A stretch of DNA of 64,000 nt from the NCBI GenBank assembly GCA_022661535.1, contig JAKULF010000004.1, forward strand, positions 3,906,001 to 3,970,000. Reading direction: 5' to 3'. Position numbers and translations under genes: made by a program. Shown piece after piece: positions 31,858 to 44,203 of the stretch; position 1 is the first letter of the stretch, and each line of letters starts with the position of its first letter. The notes below the pieces were generated by a model. It did not search any database, had not been told where the DNA came from, and was given only the letters and a program-made list of their open reading frames with translations. Source of the DNA: Eutypa lata. Taxonomy: Eukaryota > Ascomycota > Sordariomycetes > Xylariales > Diatrypaceae.

Positions 31858-34800
31858 GGTCTACTTAAACACTGTCTCTGTGTCTGACGCCATACCATAA
31901 TCCGTAATCTTAGAGGTGTCTAGCATTGAACTATCACGCGGCCCCATCTTGCGAGCAACACCCTTATCCGCATCACATCGGGAATATGCGTGCTTCGGGT
32001 TGGTGCATCGCATGCGCCGCATCTAAAAGAAAAGAAGAAGCCCTCGAATACGCACACCGATTTTACATTGATCTAGCTCTGACTAGTTAACTATCTGCTG
32101 AATTGCCTTGGCTTGACAATAATATGCAGGTTTCAAATTAGTATAGATCATCTAGCAGCTGTCGATCTATCGCCATGCCCTGTCAATAGGTCCGAGGGGG
32201 CTTACTGATATCAGTGTGGGTCAATGTCTGATTAGTATCAATGTCCCGGTGAGCCGACCAGGTCGGTACAACGTATTCATATAGCTCTGTGTTTTTTTCT
32301 TAGGTAATAGCCTTTGATTCATCGGAACCTATGTTCATTGAAGCATTCTTATATATGCAGTGAGTAGAATAGAGATCTTGGTGTGCTTTCGGGTGATGAT
32401 GCGGGTGATATTGCAGGAATACAACACCGCTATTATACAACCCCTGTATATAGCATGCAGAAGAACGTTCGGAAGGAGGGGTTGAACTCAGATCACATAT
32501 TCAGCAGCTGAAAACCAACCCGTTTTCGACATATGGTCCAGCTTGTACCCGACGAATGGCCGAATGGCGTCAACCGCAACAGTTCTCTATGAGCGTTAAA
32601 GCGCTGAAGCAGCCTGAAATGTTACGGTATTTGCATTATAGGCAATGTGATTAGACCAATCTGCTAGTGTAAGCTTCAACCAACCTTTAATAATAATAAA
32701 AACGATTGTTACGAGGGACGGCATTGGGACGTCCGTCGGATGATACACTGTACTATTAAATTGATTCAAAACACCAATGAGATGTCTCGGCTTCCGGCTT
32801 CCATAGATTGGGAGGAACAAATTCTGCACCCGCGGAAACGCCGATTGCTAGGTACGGAGCGGGGAAGAGCCGAGTCCGAGCTGACTCCCTTATAACACCT
32901 GGGAGCCGACATGATTATGAAAATGACTCAAGTGCCACCATAAGAGGCGGTGAGGTTGAAGCTTTTTGTATGTAGCTTTAGAGGCCAGAGCTTCTTATGA
33001 ATTATGAGACAATAGGTAGTTTATGTTTTAGCCTGCCACTGCCACATGGAGAGAGAACGAAAACCATCGTCGTATATAAATTCCACTATGAACTCCTTGC
33101 ATATGTCAGTTCTTCGAGTGTAACGACTCGGCTGATGAGAAATGAGGTTAGGGGGGGCATGAGTAGAAGTCGAATCCTTTTCTGCCAACGGCAGTCTCGG
33201 CTGTATATGTTTTAGGTTTATACAAGCTTAGTATGTCGTAACACAGGTTATCTTCCCCTGCGGATTACTGCCTGAGATTGTATTTACATGATGCTGGTTT
33301 TTGGTTTAAATAGCTCTTGAACGCATAAAAAGTGCTTCACTAGGGGCTCCATTGTCAATATTAGCACGTGAACTTATGCATCCATCTTAGACCTCTTGGC
33401 TCGGTTGAGTCTTGTTTTATTGAAGTTCCCGTTAGATTTCATGTACTGACCGCAATAAAGATACTTGGTCGTAGATGCATTGAATCTTATAGAAAGATGT
33501 TACATTCTGAACCGTATAACTTGAATATGTTCCATTATTTACTACAGTATTTGTATTTTCATGAGACCAGCAAGCTCAGCCTGTGTCTAGCACTCGATGA
33601 TACGGGATATGCCTGATATGGTAGTTAATCATCTATTTATCACCAAATATAGTACTGCGATTCCAAAAGCCTGAATACTAACGTTCTATCATGATGAGTC
33701 TCTCCTCCTTTGACAACAGTCAACTAGGTAAACTCAAGGCTGCATGTTGTAATCTACTAGCTAGTCAATGCAATGCGAACACTCAATAACAAACATATCC
33801 ATCCCGGGTCACTCTTCACTTCACCGTCTATAATGGCATACCCTCACCTCTCACTGAGAATCCCAGACTCTGAAGAGGGCACCGTAGTGTGATAGCAACA
33901 CTGCAGCTATAAAGTACGTAGGCAACGAATCATCAATTAGCCATAACATAATGATATAACCTATCGTAAGCACGTATTGCCCCATATTCTCCTGCTGCTA
34001 AGATTGTCACGAGTAACTATGGTCTGACCATTTTCAAGGCTCCCCTGAAATCTATGGAATGTCTGCTGGAAGAGGGGGTTAAAGCTTTATAGTATACTAT
34101 CAGTAAGTAATACACGCTCTAAATAGTTTTCATGCGAATTAGCAGCTTCTAAATAATTATATAGCAGAGTGTGAGAAATGTCCTATGGTCCTGACTTCGG
34201 TTGTTCTTTCTTCGACGCCTTCTTAGTTGCACCCCAATCGTACGATAATGCAACATACGGAGGTGGATCTGCGATCAGACATAGTATGAGCTCGATTTCG
34301 ATAACGCCATTGGAATACACTAAAAGCATCCATCCGCCTATCTAGGCGAATCTCGCCCAGACGCAACGGAGCATAGTGACGATATCATTTGTCGACCTAT
34401 AATCCATAAACTCTAAATTGAGAATGTATCACATTGAGGATGAGACCTGAAAATAAACGAGACGAGGAAGGTTCAATAATTAGAGCACAGGCTGGAATAC
34501 TTCTCAATAAGTCGCCGAGTCCTAGTCCCTCACACTAAAGATGAAATGTACTGCACAGCAAGTGACTCTAAATACCTGCAAGCTTCTGGCTGTAAAGATA
34601 ACTCTTTAAGGAACGGGTCAAACACGGCAGCGCTGGACAAAGTATGTGTCGGCACCTTGGCTGGGGAAAAAAAACACATGTAATGATCAGTTGCATTCAT
34701 CAGCCCATTAACAGAAGAAGAAAAAAAGTAGAGAAAAAGAAATTAAGAACTTAGACCGCACCCTCGGGATTAGGAATCTGAATGAATCTGTTCAATCTCC

Positions 34801-34996
34801 ATAGTACCGTAATATGATTTAATTTCTATGTTTGTAATGTCTATAAACCACCGTCGCACGATCCAGTGCCTCCTATTCTGCGCTACCTTACCCGCTTTTC
34901 CTTTCCCTTCCCCTACCTTTGACCAGCCTCCCCATCCATACAGTTACCATGACTTGCTCTCTCCCTCGTGTGTGTCTTCACCCCACTACCTACCAC
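31858..34996. other. gene-poor region, about 3.1 kb
   Basis: Short unlinked open stretches only; none has a domain, signal peptide or matching splice partners. No tRNA or rRNA recognised. It may contain long-range regulatory DNA or degraded sequence. Confidence 0.5.
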
Positions 34997-35374
34997 TCAT
35001 CCCCGACGCCGATCCCGACGCCGACCCTGACTCTGACTCTGATGCTGACCTTGACCTTGGCCCTGACCTTGACCTTGGCCCTGACCTTGACCTTGGTCCT
35101 GACCCCCATCCCTCCCCGGCCAAGCGGAATAACGATCAGTAGAAACCATCTGCAGGAAACTGTCACCCACCAATCTTCTCCGGTAGCCGACCGAATGCAA
35201 CCATCGGCACCAACCGCAGAGATCGGGGTGGGTGCCCGTGCGGGTGGCGCGTGAGGTCACCCCCTGGCAGGTCGTCGTCCCCCGGTACTGGCACCACCTC
35301 GGCCAGATGAACCGATTGGAGATTACCTCCTGACATCGGGAACAGTGCTCGAAGAGGGTGACGGCTGTGCACAT
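34997..35374 (-). CDS. short Cys-rich zinc-ribbon-like protein with Gly-Gln repeat tail
   Basis: A 125-aa frame. The first half has cysteine pairs C11-x2-C14 and C53-x2-C56, with Cys28 and others between, as in small fungal zinc-binding proteins of unknown role. The second half, about residues 91-117, is an in-frame GQ dipeptide repeat from an 18-nt DNA repeat. The overlapping plus-strand frame through the repeat encodes a DL/GP repeat; the cysteine pairing favours the minus strand. No signal peptide. The gene is uncertain: it may be repeat-extended, and no expression evidence exists. Confidence 0.42.
   Translation of the reverse strand: MCTAVTLFEHCSRCQEVISNRFIWPRWCQYRGTTTCQGVTSRATRTGTHPDLCGWCRWLHSVGYRRRLVGDSFLQMVSTDRYSAWPGRDGGQDQGQGQGQGQGQGQGQGQHQSQSQGRRRDRRRG
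35027..35105. repeat. 18-nt tandem repeat (GACCTTGACCTTGGCCCT) and derived CTGACT repeats
   Basis: Three near-identical 18-nt copies follow several 6-nt CTGACT/CTGATG units. The minus strand reads the array as Gly-Gln. Confidence 0.8.
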
Positions 35375-36345
35375 CTTTTCTTTGTATTTTTTGCCGCCTC
35401 GAATGGTTTGGTTTGGTTTGGTTTGTATGTAGGTATGGGTGGAATGGAAACGATGTTTGAGGGTGGAGGAGTGAGTGAGTGAGTGACTGAGTGAGCGAGT
35501 GACTGAGGTGGGTGAATAAGTGAAGTGAGGTTGGTAATATGTTTGGTTTGTAATGTGAGTGGGTAGAGAATTACGGCCGAGGATTGAGATATATCATCTA
35601 TATGTATGTATAAGGAGAGTCGATGATGATAAGCTGTGGTCTTCTCGGCGTGTAGTACAAAGACGATCTACCACTTGAGTTGGTGTCGTCTCCTTTTTTG
35701 GAGGATCTTGTATGAAAGAAAGCTCAGGCCTAGTTGAAGGGAAGTTGCGTTGGGAACGGAACGTCGATAGAACATGTAGTTATGTGCCCGAGGAGCAGAA
35801 ATTGGTCGTTGATATTGTTGAAGTTGACATCGAGAAAAGCAATCATTGGAAGAAAACGTTAATTAGAAGATTTAAACGTGAATGGTCGAAGATGGGAAAT
35901 TTCAAGGAGAGAGATGCTTGGTTTATTTAATGATAAAATACAAAAGGACATATCTAACAAGAATTTTCGAAGCGTGGCTCCCGAAATTCTCGTGAAACGA
36001 GCATTGGCACGTCAAGGGAAATATGGAAGCTGGTCGAGTTACTCCAAGAAGCAGGATATTTTCGGCCTTGGTGGCACTCGTTCCTTCTCTCAGATCTTTG
36101 TACAGCACACGGCCAGTTTCAAGTAGCTGGTCATCATCACACCGGCAACACAAGAGAGTCGGAGCAGATACCAAATGAAGCGGATATAAATATAGCAAAA
36201 TTCCAAAGGATGAAAGTAATAAAATGCTTTTCAAGTCATTCCAATCATTCATTCTATCTCGTAACCCATTTTATATGCATAACTCCTGTTTATATGCAAA
36301 AAGATGCAGCCATACGTGCGTATACACATAACTGCACCTATCTCA
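35375..36345. other. intergenic with simple repeats
   Basis: Contains GGTTT repeats (about 35406-35424) and a GAGT/GACT run (about 35470-35510). An open stretch at 35712-35930 has no recognisable protein. Confidence 0.5.
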
Positions 36346-37465
36346 TCACTGCCAAGCCCAGTTATACATGCTATCATAGATGCCCCCAAGCCAACCGCCC
36401 GCCGCACCCGCCTGCGCGACAACGCCCAAGCCACCGGCAGCCCAGAGCGCCGCAACAGCAACAGCAGTACCCTGGACCGCCCACCAGGCCCTACGCCTCC
36501 TGCGGCGAATATGCTGAGGCAGGGCGTGCTCGTCCTTCCAGGCCATCGGGACGGGGGCGGCGCCGAACCAGCGGGCCCAGCCCCACACCATGTGTCCGGC
36601 GCCGAAGTACAGCAGGGCAGCGTAGGAGGGCCAGCCCTGGATCTGGGGGAGGACGGGGGAGACGCGCGCGAACCCGTGGGCCACGAACTGCAGGCCGACG
36701 TTGGAGCTGTCGCCCTCGACGAGCAGCGGGACGGCGCGGTTGATGGTGACGTGGGCGGCGAGCAGGCCCAGGAACAGGTACCCCGAGGCGGAGATGTTGC
36801 TGAGCGGGGGCCAGGCCCAGGCCCGGCGTCGGCTGATGTTGGGGTGGTGGGAGACGGCGGCGCCGTAGCGCTTGAGGTTCTGCTTCCGTCGGACGAGGCG
36901 CAGCGCGACGCCCGAGGCGACGTGGGCGAGGATGGGGAGGCCGACGAGGAGGGGCTCGGCGACCGGCGTCTGGTAGATCTCGCGCGCCATGACGAGGAAG
37001 GGCTCCGAGTAGGGCACCGACCGGTAGATCAGCGGGATGATGGACGTGTTGGCGATGTGCAGGCCGGCGAACACCGAGAAGGTGTAGCTCGAGTAGCGTT
37101 GGATGCGCGTCACTGTTTTTCCCACCGCCGGGTCATGCATACACTGTTACCATTTGTTCCTTTTTCCTTTTTTTTCATTTTTTGTGTGCTCTTTCAAATG
37201 GTGTTGGGTTTTTTCAGCTTATCGAGATATGAGAGAAATGGAGATTTGCCGTACAGTAATATATTGCGCCATGTCCGCTTCCGCTGAGACCAAGAGACGA
37301 GTATGTGTTGTTGCTGTTGCTGCCGTAGGCTTTTCTCGTAGAGGATGAGGATTCGTCTAACATGCCGGGAAGGTCTTGTTCGCTATCCATCGGCGACGGA
37401 TCTAGTTGTAAAAGAGACACCAGGGTCTCTTCCGAGTCCTGGTGTTTTAACGAGTGGTAATCCAT
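36346..37465 (-). CDS. MCP1: MCP1-like mitochondrial membrane protein (DUF1691)
   Basis: Exons 37465-37255 and 37112-36346. The 142-nt intron (GTACGG...AACAG) joins the GHGAIYY end to LTRIQRYSSYTF, exactly the family's conserved transition, giving 325 aa. Yeast Mcp1 is an outer-membrane protein that interacts with Vps13 and suppresses loss of ER-mitochondria tethering (ERMES). Visible features: an acidic, Ser-rich N-terminus with LVSLLQLDPSP; the conserved first helix with VFAGLHIANTSIIPL; EIYQTPVAEPLL; a second helix PILAHVASGVALRL; and two or more further helices including YLFLGLLAAHVTINR and the Ala/Gly-rich C-terminus. Divergent with the zinc-finger gene on its right, 402 bp apart. Assignment rests on the signature, not on a search. 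Confidence 0.85.
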
Positions 37466-37867
37466 CCTGGCTGATGATCCATCAAATCACAGCAGGGAAA
37501 GGAAGAGGAGGATGTTGTGGTGTTTATTTAAAGTACTAGAAAGAAAACATTCACACAACTACATGGGTCGACGTCATAAGCGAAAATAATTAAAGACCCT
37601 AACTCGATAGGTTTAAAACACCAAAAATAAATTCCCAGGATTAAGAGGTGAAGCTCCGTTTTGCCCCACTATCTCCAGCTCACTTTCGAGTCTTTAGCAA
37701 ATCACAGCACTGGAATTAGCAAAGCGCAGAAACCAGTTAAATGGAGTTAGCCATGTACTTCGTACCTCCATATCTAATCGACAGCGGAGAGTCCGACATC
37801 GCGTATCATTCAACAGGGACGCGGTAGAGTTTCGAACGTAGAAAAGAGACCGATATCTACAATCAAA
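37466..37867. other. divergent promoter between MCP1-like and zinc-finger genes
   Basis: 402 bp carrying both promoters. No TATA box stands out, as is common for housekeeping genes. Confidence 0.5.
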
Positions 37868-38486
37868 ATGCCACCAGTAAGTGCCCCCCGAAGTGTAGAT
37901 TACGATTTGAGATTGTAGTTACACGTTACTGACATCTACCTCTTTTTTTCTCCCGTTCTAGCGGCACCAAACCCTCCCACCGGCGCAGACGTCGTCAGCG
38001 CGAGCCGCCCTGCAATCCTTCTACTGCGACCTCTGCTCCAAGGGTTATTCACGCATGAACGACTACGAGGCCCACCTGAGTAGCTACGACCACAGCCATC
38101 GGCAGCGCATGAAGGACATGAAGCAGATGGTCAAGGACCCGACGGCCGGTGCGAGAGCGAGGAAGGCCGAGGCCAAGGCCGACGGGCTCATCAGCATCAA
38201 GCTCGGCGAGGCGGGCGCTGCGGCAACGACAACTGCTCCGGCTGCCTCAAGTGCAGCTGCTGGTTTCAAGAAGGGTGGTTTCAAGAAGAGCGGGTTTAAG
38301 AGCGCATTTGCGCCTATAGGGGGTGGTGCTACAGGTGAAGAGGACGCGAGGGAGGAGAAAATCAATACTGCTGAAAGTAACAACAAGATTGACACGAGGA
38401 AGCCTGTGATGGTGGATGAGAATGTGGAGAGCGATACGGATGACGAGGGCTACGAGGTCTACGACCCGCGACAGCCGACTGATTGA
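37868..38486 (+). CDS. U1-type C2H2 zinc-finger protein
   Basis: Exon 1 is only 9 nt (37868-37876); an 85-nt intron with GTAAGT and CTAG leads to exon 2 (37962-38486). The protein has 177 aa. A single zinc finger has Cys25, Cys28, His41 and His47 (C-x2-C-x12-H-x5-H), the spacing of U1/matrin-type fingers that bind RNA. It is followed by the basic helix SHRQRMKDMKQM, as in the GPATCH8-type family. The rest is Lys-rich with Ala/Gly stretches (AGFKKGGFKKSGF repeats) and an acidic tail ending DPRQPTD. A nuclear role in RNA metabolism is likely by family. The 9-nt first exon is unusual but frame and sites are sound. Confidence 0.85.
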
Positions 38487-40276
38487 TTGGAGAACGCATT
38501 CACACTTTGCCGAAGATGATGATGATAATTAAGTTAGTTATATAGCATCGCGACACGGAAGATCACGTCGCGTATCGCGTGACTGCTCCAACAGCGAAAC
38601 TAGGGAAGGCAGGAGGAAGCTACTCGACGCGGCATCTTGCTTGCTGGGCCATGGTCAAATGGCGATCAAAGGCTAAGAAGCAAAATGACTCTACATACAT
38701 ACATAGACAAAGGCAAGAAAAGCTGCAGTGTCGCTACTGGGAAGGCTGATTAGGCGTCATTAAAATAGTCATACACGAAATAGATGGTGGTAGTCGCGGA
38801 TAGCGATTAGAGTCAGATGCATCCAGGTAGAAATGCACATTTGTATGTAGGCAGCTTTACGAGTGTACGCGAATGAGAAAAAAATAGAGCAGACAAGACG
38901 TAAGCAATAGATATTAATTAAGCCAAACTGTTTCATCATGAAGTTGCGGACTAGGTATACTAGATACTATCATGCCATCACAACCTTGATTCAGCCTCGT
39001 AGCACAACCCAAACTCCGAAACTAACCACAAAACTCTCTTCCATCGCGGGACCTGAACACGCGCATCGAGATATCTACGCAACGCAGTTCATTTCAAGCA
39101 GGCACGTATGTTAGTTGCATATCAAAAGCTCTTCCTCGCCACGTTCCATAAAGGAACGACGGTAACGAAAAACAAACGAGATTTGTCTTGAAAAAACAAA
39201 ATTGGGGGTGCCAAAAATTCCCAACCCGGATAAATCCAAGCTGAAGTGGTCATAGTATAGTTTTCAACTAGCAAAAACGCAGGCTCGGACGGATCCTCAC
39301 TGCCATGCGTAAAGCCCGTGCACTAAGATGGTTTCTAAAAGGGAAAAGACGGTCGTAGACCGCGCGGGGGAAGCCAGCTATTTATATGCCAAAGGCGGTG
39401 TGGGAGGCTGCCTACAATCAGTAAAAAATTCTGCCGTCTGGTATGCGCTAACCCTAATTTGGAATTGTGACTCAGAATTTCTTTATTGAATTTTTATTTA
39501 ACTAGAGGCTAGTGCCTGGAGCCTATTCAACCTATTATGTAATTTGCTTGCTTGTGTGTACTTCGTATTGTACATACATAGTAGTACTTGCCTTGCGCTA
39601 CCACAATGAGGTTTGCTGGGAAACTTGTGCCAGATACAATGCTGATATCTAACAACGCCATCACTTTGTGCTTGAATAGAGTAATGCTAGCTACTGATTA
39701 CCTTTTTGAGCTTTACATATTGATTACTTTTTCAGACATACTGTCACTCGTCGCTACCTGATATCACTTCACTATAGGATGCCACCACATGGTTGCTACT
39801 GCCTTTGGTGCTTTACTTATAGGCCTTTTAATTAGAAATTGTTGTTATATAACCTGATTAATATGTAACTAAGTGGTACTGCAAGCCTTTATAGTTATAT
39901 TGTCCTATTGCATCATGTGGTATAGTAGCTACATGGTGATGGTAGCTAGGTGGCGGTAGCTAAGGAGTGAGTGGCAGATCTTATAGCGAAGTGAGTTGGA
40001 TTAAGGGGCAGATTGAACTAAGTTCTGTGGTTTTAAGCAAGTGGCGGCAAATAGTAGCACATGACAGCAAATGTTTGAAAAAACCCAGTCTGTAAGTTTA
40101 AAAAAGGTAATCAATGACTAGCATCACTCCTTGAATAAGTCAAATGATCACATACGTAGCTGTGAATCATACGTACCTATTCACCATCTAGTCCTATCTC
40201 CCCAATCAACGTATCCCTTCTTCAACTCACCGACCACACACACACACAACCTCCCCCTCTAAACAAACACCTTACA
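38487..40276. other. intergenic between convergent genes, 1.8 kb
   Basis: No coding stretch with recognisable content. AT-moderate, with scattered TAGCTA-like words near 39920-39965. No RNA gene recognised. Confidence 0.5.
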
Positions 40277-41313
40277 TCAAAAATGCCTACTTATCTCCTC
40301 GATCCTCACAGCCCCACCTAGGAACTGCCTCACAGTCTCGCGATCCTGCCCCTGCCCACCACCCATGGCCCCCTTCTGCACGACCATCTTGAGGATCTCC
40401 CCATCATCACTCATGACCAGACGCCCGGACTTCCCGTCGCCCCACTCGATCCGGATCTGCTTGGCCTCGGCGTCCGCCGCGCTGACGTCCACGATCGGCG
40501 GGTCCATCACCTCCTTGCTCTTGCGCCGCTTCCCCTCCAGACCCGCCGCCTTGCGCAGGTCCCCGATCACCGCTACCCGGTTGTGGTAGCGCACGAGCTC
40601 GCGCCGGAGGGCGCGCGCGAAGCGCGGTAGGTCTTGCTTTTGCTGCTGCTTCCCCTTGGCCGCCGCTCTCCTCCTCCTCGAGTCGTCCTCTTCCTCGCCA
40701 TCATCGTCGGCATCAGCATCGGCGTCTTCTTCAGCAGCGGTCCTCTTTATCAGGGGTGGTGGCAGATACCGCGCCGCCAAACCCGACAGCGGCACGCAAG
40801 CCGGGACCGTATGGCGGTGCACGCGCAGGAAGCTGCGGGCGTGCGCCCCCCACGGCCGGTTCAGCATGACGAAGTAGGGGCGCACGAAGCGCGCTTTCGC
40901 CATCACTTCGATGCGGAGGCCGAGGACGCGCCCCGCGTCTACGGCTTGCGGGTCCGGGTCTTGCACCCGGAATGTGGTTATGGACGCGCATGTTCGGTAT
41001 AGGCACTGCTGCTTGTGGGCTTCTTGCTCGGCGGCGTGGGTTGCTAGCTGCTGATCATCTTGGATGGCGCTTGCGATCGGTGGGGAGGTAATGAGGGTGC
41101 TTGTGTGCAGGTGGAGGTCGCGCTTTAGGGAGTCGACTTTTGTGGTGGGTGGGTGGTTTCTTCGTTAGCTGTGGTTGTTTTTGGATGATGTTTAGGGGGG
41201 CAGGGAAGGTGAGAGACTATGTATGTACCTTGGGCTCTTAGTTTGGTGATCTCATCGTCTAACTTTTCGGTTGTGGATAGCTCTAGTATGGTATCATCTT
41301 CTGGACTTGCCAT
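40277..41313 (-). CDS. mcm21: inner kinetochore subunit CENP-O / Mcm21
   Basis: Exons 41313-41229 and 41136-40277 with donor GTACAT and acceptor AAAG give 314 aa. Part of the COMA complex of the constitutive centromere network, in the nucleus at centromeres. The N-terminal coiled coil (about residues 12-45) spans the splice join. The tandem RWD-type region carries MLNRPWGAHARSFLRVHRHTVP, then PLSGLAARYLPPP. An acidic/basic insertion follows (about residues 175-205: runs of Asp/Glu and then Arg/Lys), then RFARALRRELVRYHNR and a C-terminal RIEWGDGKSGR...RETVRQFLGG segment. These are the hallmarks of the CENP-O family. The insertion is low-complexity and probably lineage-specific. Confidence 0.85.
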
Positions 41314-42420
41314 TGTGCCTGATCTTGTTCTTCAATTAGATTGAGATGTATTATCAGATGAGGTGGAAGGTCTGAAGAAACTGAAGACGCGATATGACGC
41401 GACTTGATATGCATGTGGAATACTTAGTGTAGCTGGGGGACCTGGCACCTGGGTACAGGCCTGTATGCACAGTGAACATGCGTAACTAAATTGGTGGGGT
41501 TAGTGGAAACTTTCGGTTATCGGATCCTCCTTTTATCGCTGTTATCAGGTAAGTTCAGGGAATGAAGATCCAGTTTAGTCAGAAATCTGGGGCTGCCAAG
41601 TTCGTTTTTCCCTTCTTGTTCTTTTTCTATTTCCATTTCCACCCCCAGTTCACATCTTCACTCCAATTGGCCAGCTTACTCTTTTGTTCCTGGCTACATA
41701 CATTGTATCGTGGGAGGGTGTTGATGTTCTCTTCGTGATGGATTAAGGATCGTACCTGTTCTTTGCTATCTCTTCTCTCTCCCCCTCTTTTTGAGACGTC
41801 ATACTCTTCTTCTAGACTAAGCTTCGTATTATAGACGTATTATCGGGATTTTGGCTTTCTTATTGTTCTTTTCGAAGTCTATGTTGCCACCCTTTCTTTA
41901 CCCGATTTGAAAAGGCCACGGTTGCTCAGTCTGGTCCGCTTATTTTTATTTTTTTGCCTTGACATCATTGGCAACTGAAAGAAGCTTTTTTCTACAGATA
42001 TACTTCGTACGATCGTTAATCACCGAGCTACATCGCATATCGCCCTACCGACATCCCCTTCTAGGCACGCCACGAATCGCTAAGCACTTCCTAGTCTCTG
42101 ACCCGATCTAATCGCTGCCTAAACCCCAAGTTGCATTGAGCTTCTCTGCCTTGCGCACACTTTGAAGACACTTTACAATCTGTTCTCTTTAGTCATTGGT
42201 TAGAAACTGCCTGCCGGATACGAGAGCGCTGTGCTTTTGACCTGCGACTTGCAACTTGTAGCCCGTCTAGTATTCCATCGTCAAGCTTGATGTCTTTCAT
42301 CTGAGCAATCACCCGCCATCGTTCCAAGCTTTCAACCCTGTGCGGAAACCTACACGAACACGACAACCTTTCACCTCTTGACACCAACTCTTATAAATAA
42401 ATCCCTGTGCCGAAGTTCGA
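41314..42420. other. divergent promoter region, 1.1 kb
   Basis: Between the CENP-O gene and the acetyl-CoA transporter gene. The half near 42420 is pyrimidine-rich (CT tracts around 41765-41800), typical of fungal promoters. No gene. Confidence 0.5.
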
Positions 42421-44203
42421 ATGGGTGCCAAAGTTAAACGCTCGAAACCTTCAAATCGAGACGGCTTATCAGTCTCGACGACTGGTTTAGACAGTTCCAC
42501 AAACGGCAAGATGGCCAGCAATATTGAACTAAGACGGAAAGTCTCCTCAAAGCCAGATTCAGATCAGGTTACAGCAAATCTGATGGCTCGAGAATCTTTC
42601 TCGCTGGACGACCATGTTCCCAAGACCCCAACAGTCAACGACCATGGCTTTTTCGAACTTCCCCACCACGATCAGCGGAATTTCATACTTCTAGTTTTGC
42701 TTTATTTCCTGCAAGGTGTTCCTATGGGCCTTGCAAGTGGTTCTGTGCCATTTTTGCTCAAAGATCACCTATCCTTTGGCGAGATTGGTGTCTTTACCTT
42801 AGCGTCGTATCCGTATTCTCTCAAGCTATTCTGGAGTCCTATAGTCGATGCAGTATGGAGTCCTAAGGTCGGCAGGAGAAAGAGCTGGATCTTACCTATC
42901 CAACTGTTATCTGGTTTCGGCATGCTATACCTAGGCTCGATGGTCGAAGATCTCATGGCTACGACTGGGAAGCCTGGTGGACCTACCATATGGAGTTTCA
43001 CCGGCTGGTGGTTTTTCTTAGTCTTTATGTGCGCCACGCAAGATATTGCTGTCGATGGCTGGGCTTTGACTCTCTTGACACCTGGAAATGTCTCGTATGC
43101 CTCAACTGCCCAAACTGTTGGTCTTACGGCTGGCCAGTTCTTATCCTATACCGTCTTTCTGGCTTTCAATTCTAAGGACTTTGCGAACAAATGGTTCCGA
43201 ACAGAAGAATTAGACACCGGTCTTATAAGCCTCGGAGGTTATTTGACTTTCTGGGGATGGGCTTATATTGCGATCACAATTGGACTAGCCATTCTCAAGA
43301 AAGAGGACAAGTCGAAAAATGAAGAGGGTGTCTGGGATGTCTACAAGATTATGTGGGATGTCTTGAAGCTCCGCAACATTCAGACTATTATTATTGTCCA
43401 CCTCATTGCTAAGATCGGTTTCCAGGCTAATGATGGTGTCACCAACTTGAAACTGTTGGAGAAAGGGTTTGGAAAAGACAACATGGCATTGACCGTGCTG
43501 ATCGACTTCCCGTTTGAGATCTCTTTAGGTTATTATGCTGGAAAATGGTCCCAGAAGTACACCCCGATGCGTCTTTGGTGCTGGGGTTTCATGGGCCGCC
43601 TAGTTGCCGCTGTCTTTGCTCAGATGGTCGTGAGCACTTTTCCTGCAGACGGAGTTCACTCCGGGTACTTTCTCACGGTTATCGTCTCGCACGTGTTTTC
43701 AACATTCACCAATACCATCATGTTTGTCGCAGTCTCCGCCTTCCATGCCAGAGTAGCTGATCCTGTGATCGGAGGGACCTACATGACATTATTAGCAACG
43801 TAAGTTCGCCGCAAAGAGCCCTCGATGTCATGACATCAAGTAACGTGACTAACTCATTTATAGTGTTTCGAACCTTGGCGGCACATTCCCAAGATACTTT
43901 GTCCTGAAGATGGTGGACGCATTCACGACAGCTACATGCCATCCGCCGTCAGAGAAGACCGACGTTACATCCCTCAAGGGGCCCCTAGTGACACAGCCCT
44001 TCTCGTGCGCCCTGCAGGCTGAGAGGGAGCGATGCGAATACGGCGGCGGTTCATGCGAGATAGTCCACGATGGCTACTACATCGTCAACATCATTTGTGT
44101 ACTCGTGGGTGTCCTTACCTTCACCATGTATATCCGTGGCAAGGTCCTGCACCTGCAGAGCCTGCCGCTTAGGGCCTGGAGGCTTGCCCCTGGCCCTCGG
44201 TAG
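42421..44203 (+). CDS. acetyl-CoA transporter, SLC33A1/AT-1 family (MFS)
   Basis: Exons 42421-43799 and 43864-44203 with GTAAGT and TATAG, giving 572 aa. AT-1 proteins move acetyl-CoA into the ER lumen. After a polar N-terminus of about 80 residues, the first membrane helix is in NFILLVLLYFLQGVPMGL, a signature of this family. Then come SFGEIGVFTLASYPYSLKLFWSP with the DAVW motif, GRRKSWILP, MCATQDIAVDGWALTLL, KIGFQANDGVTNLKLLEKGF and, in exon 2, SNLGGTFPRYFVLKMVDAF. The cysteine-bearing loop near the end (TATCHPP, CEYGGGSC) and the last helix IVNIICVLVGVLTF complete the fold. The start is the first ATG; no alternative is better. Confidence 0.92.

Noticed and set aside
36304..37287. long plus-strand open stretch over the MCP1-like gene
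   Set aside because: It is the complement of a GC-rich coding exon; the MCP1 signature is on the minus strand.
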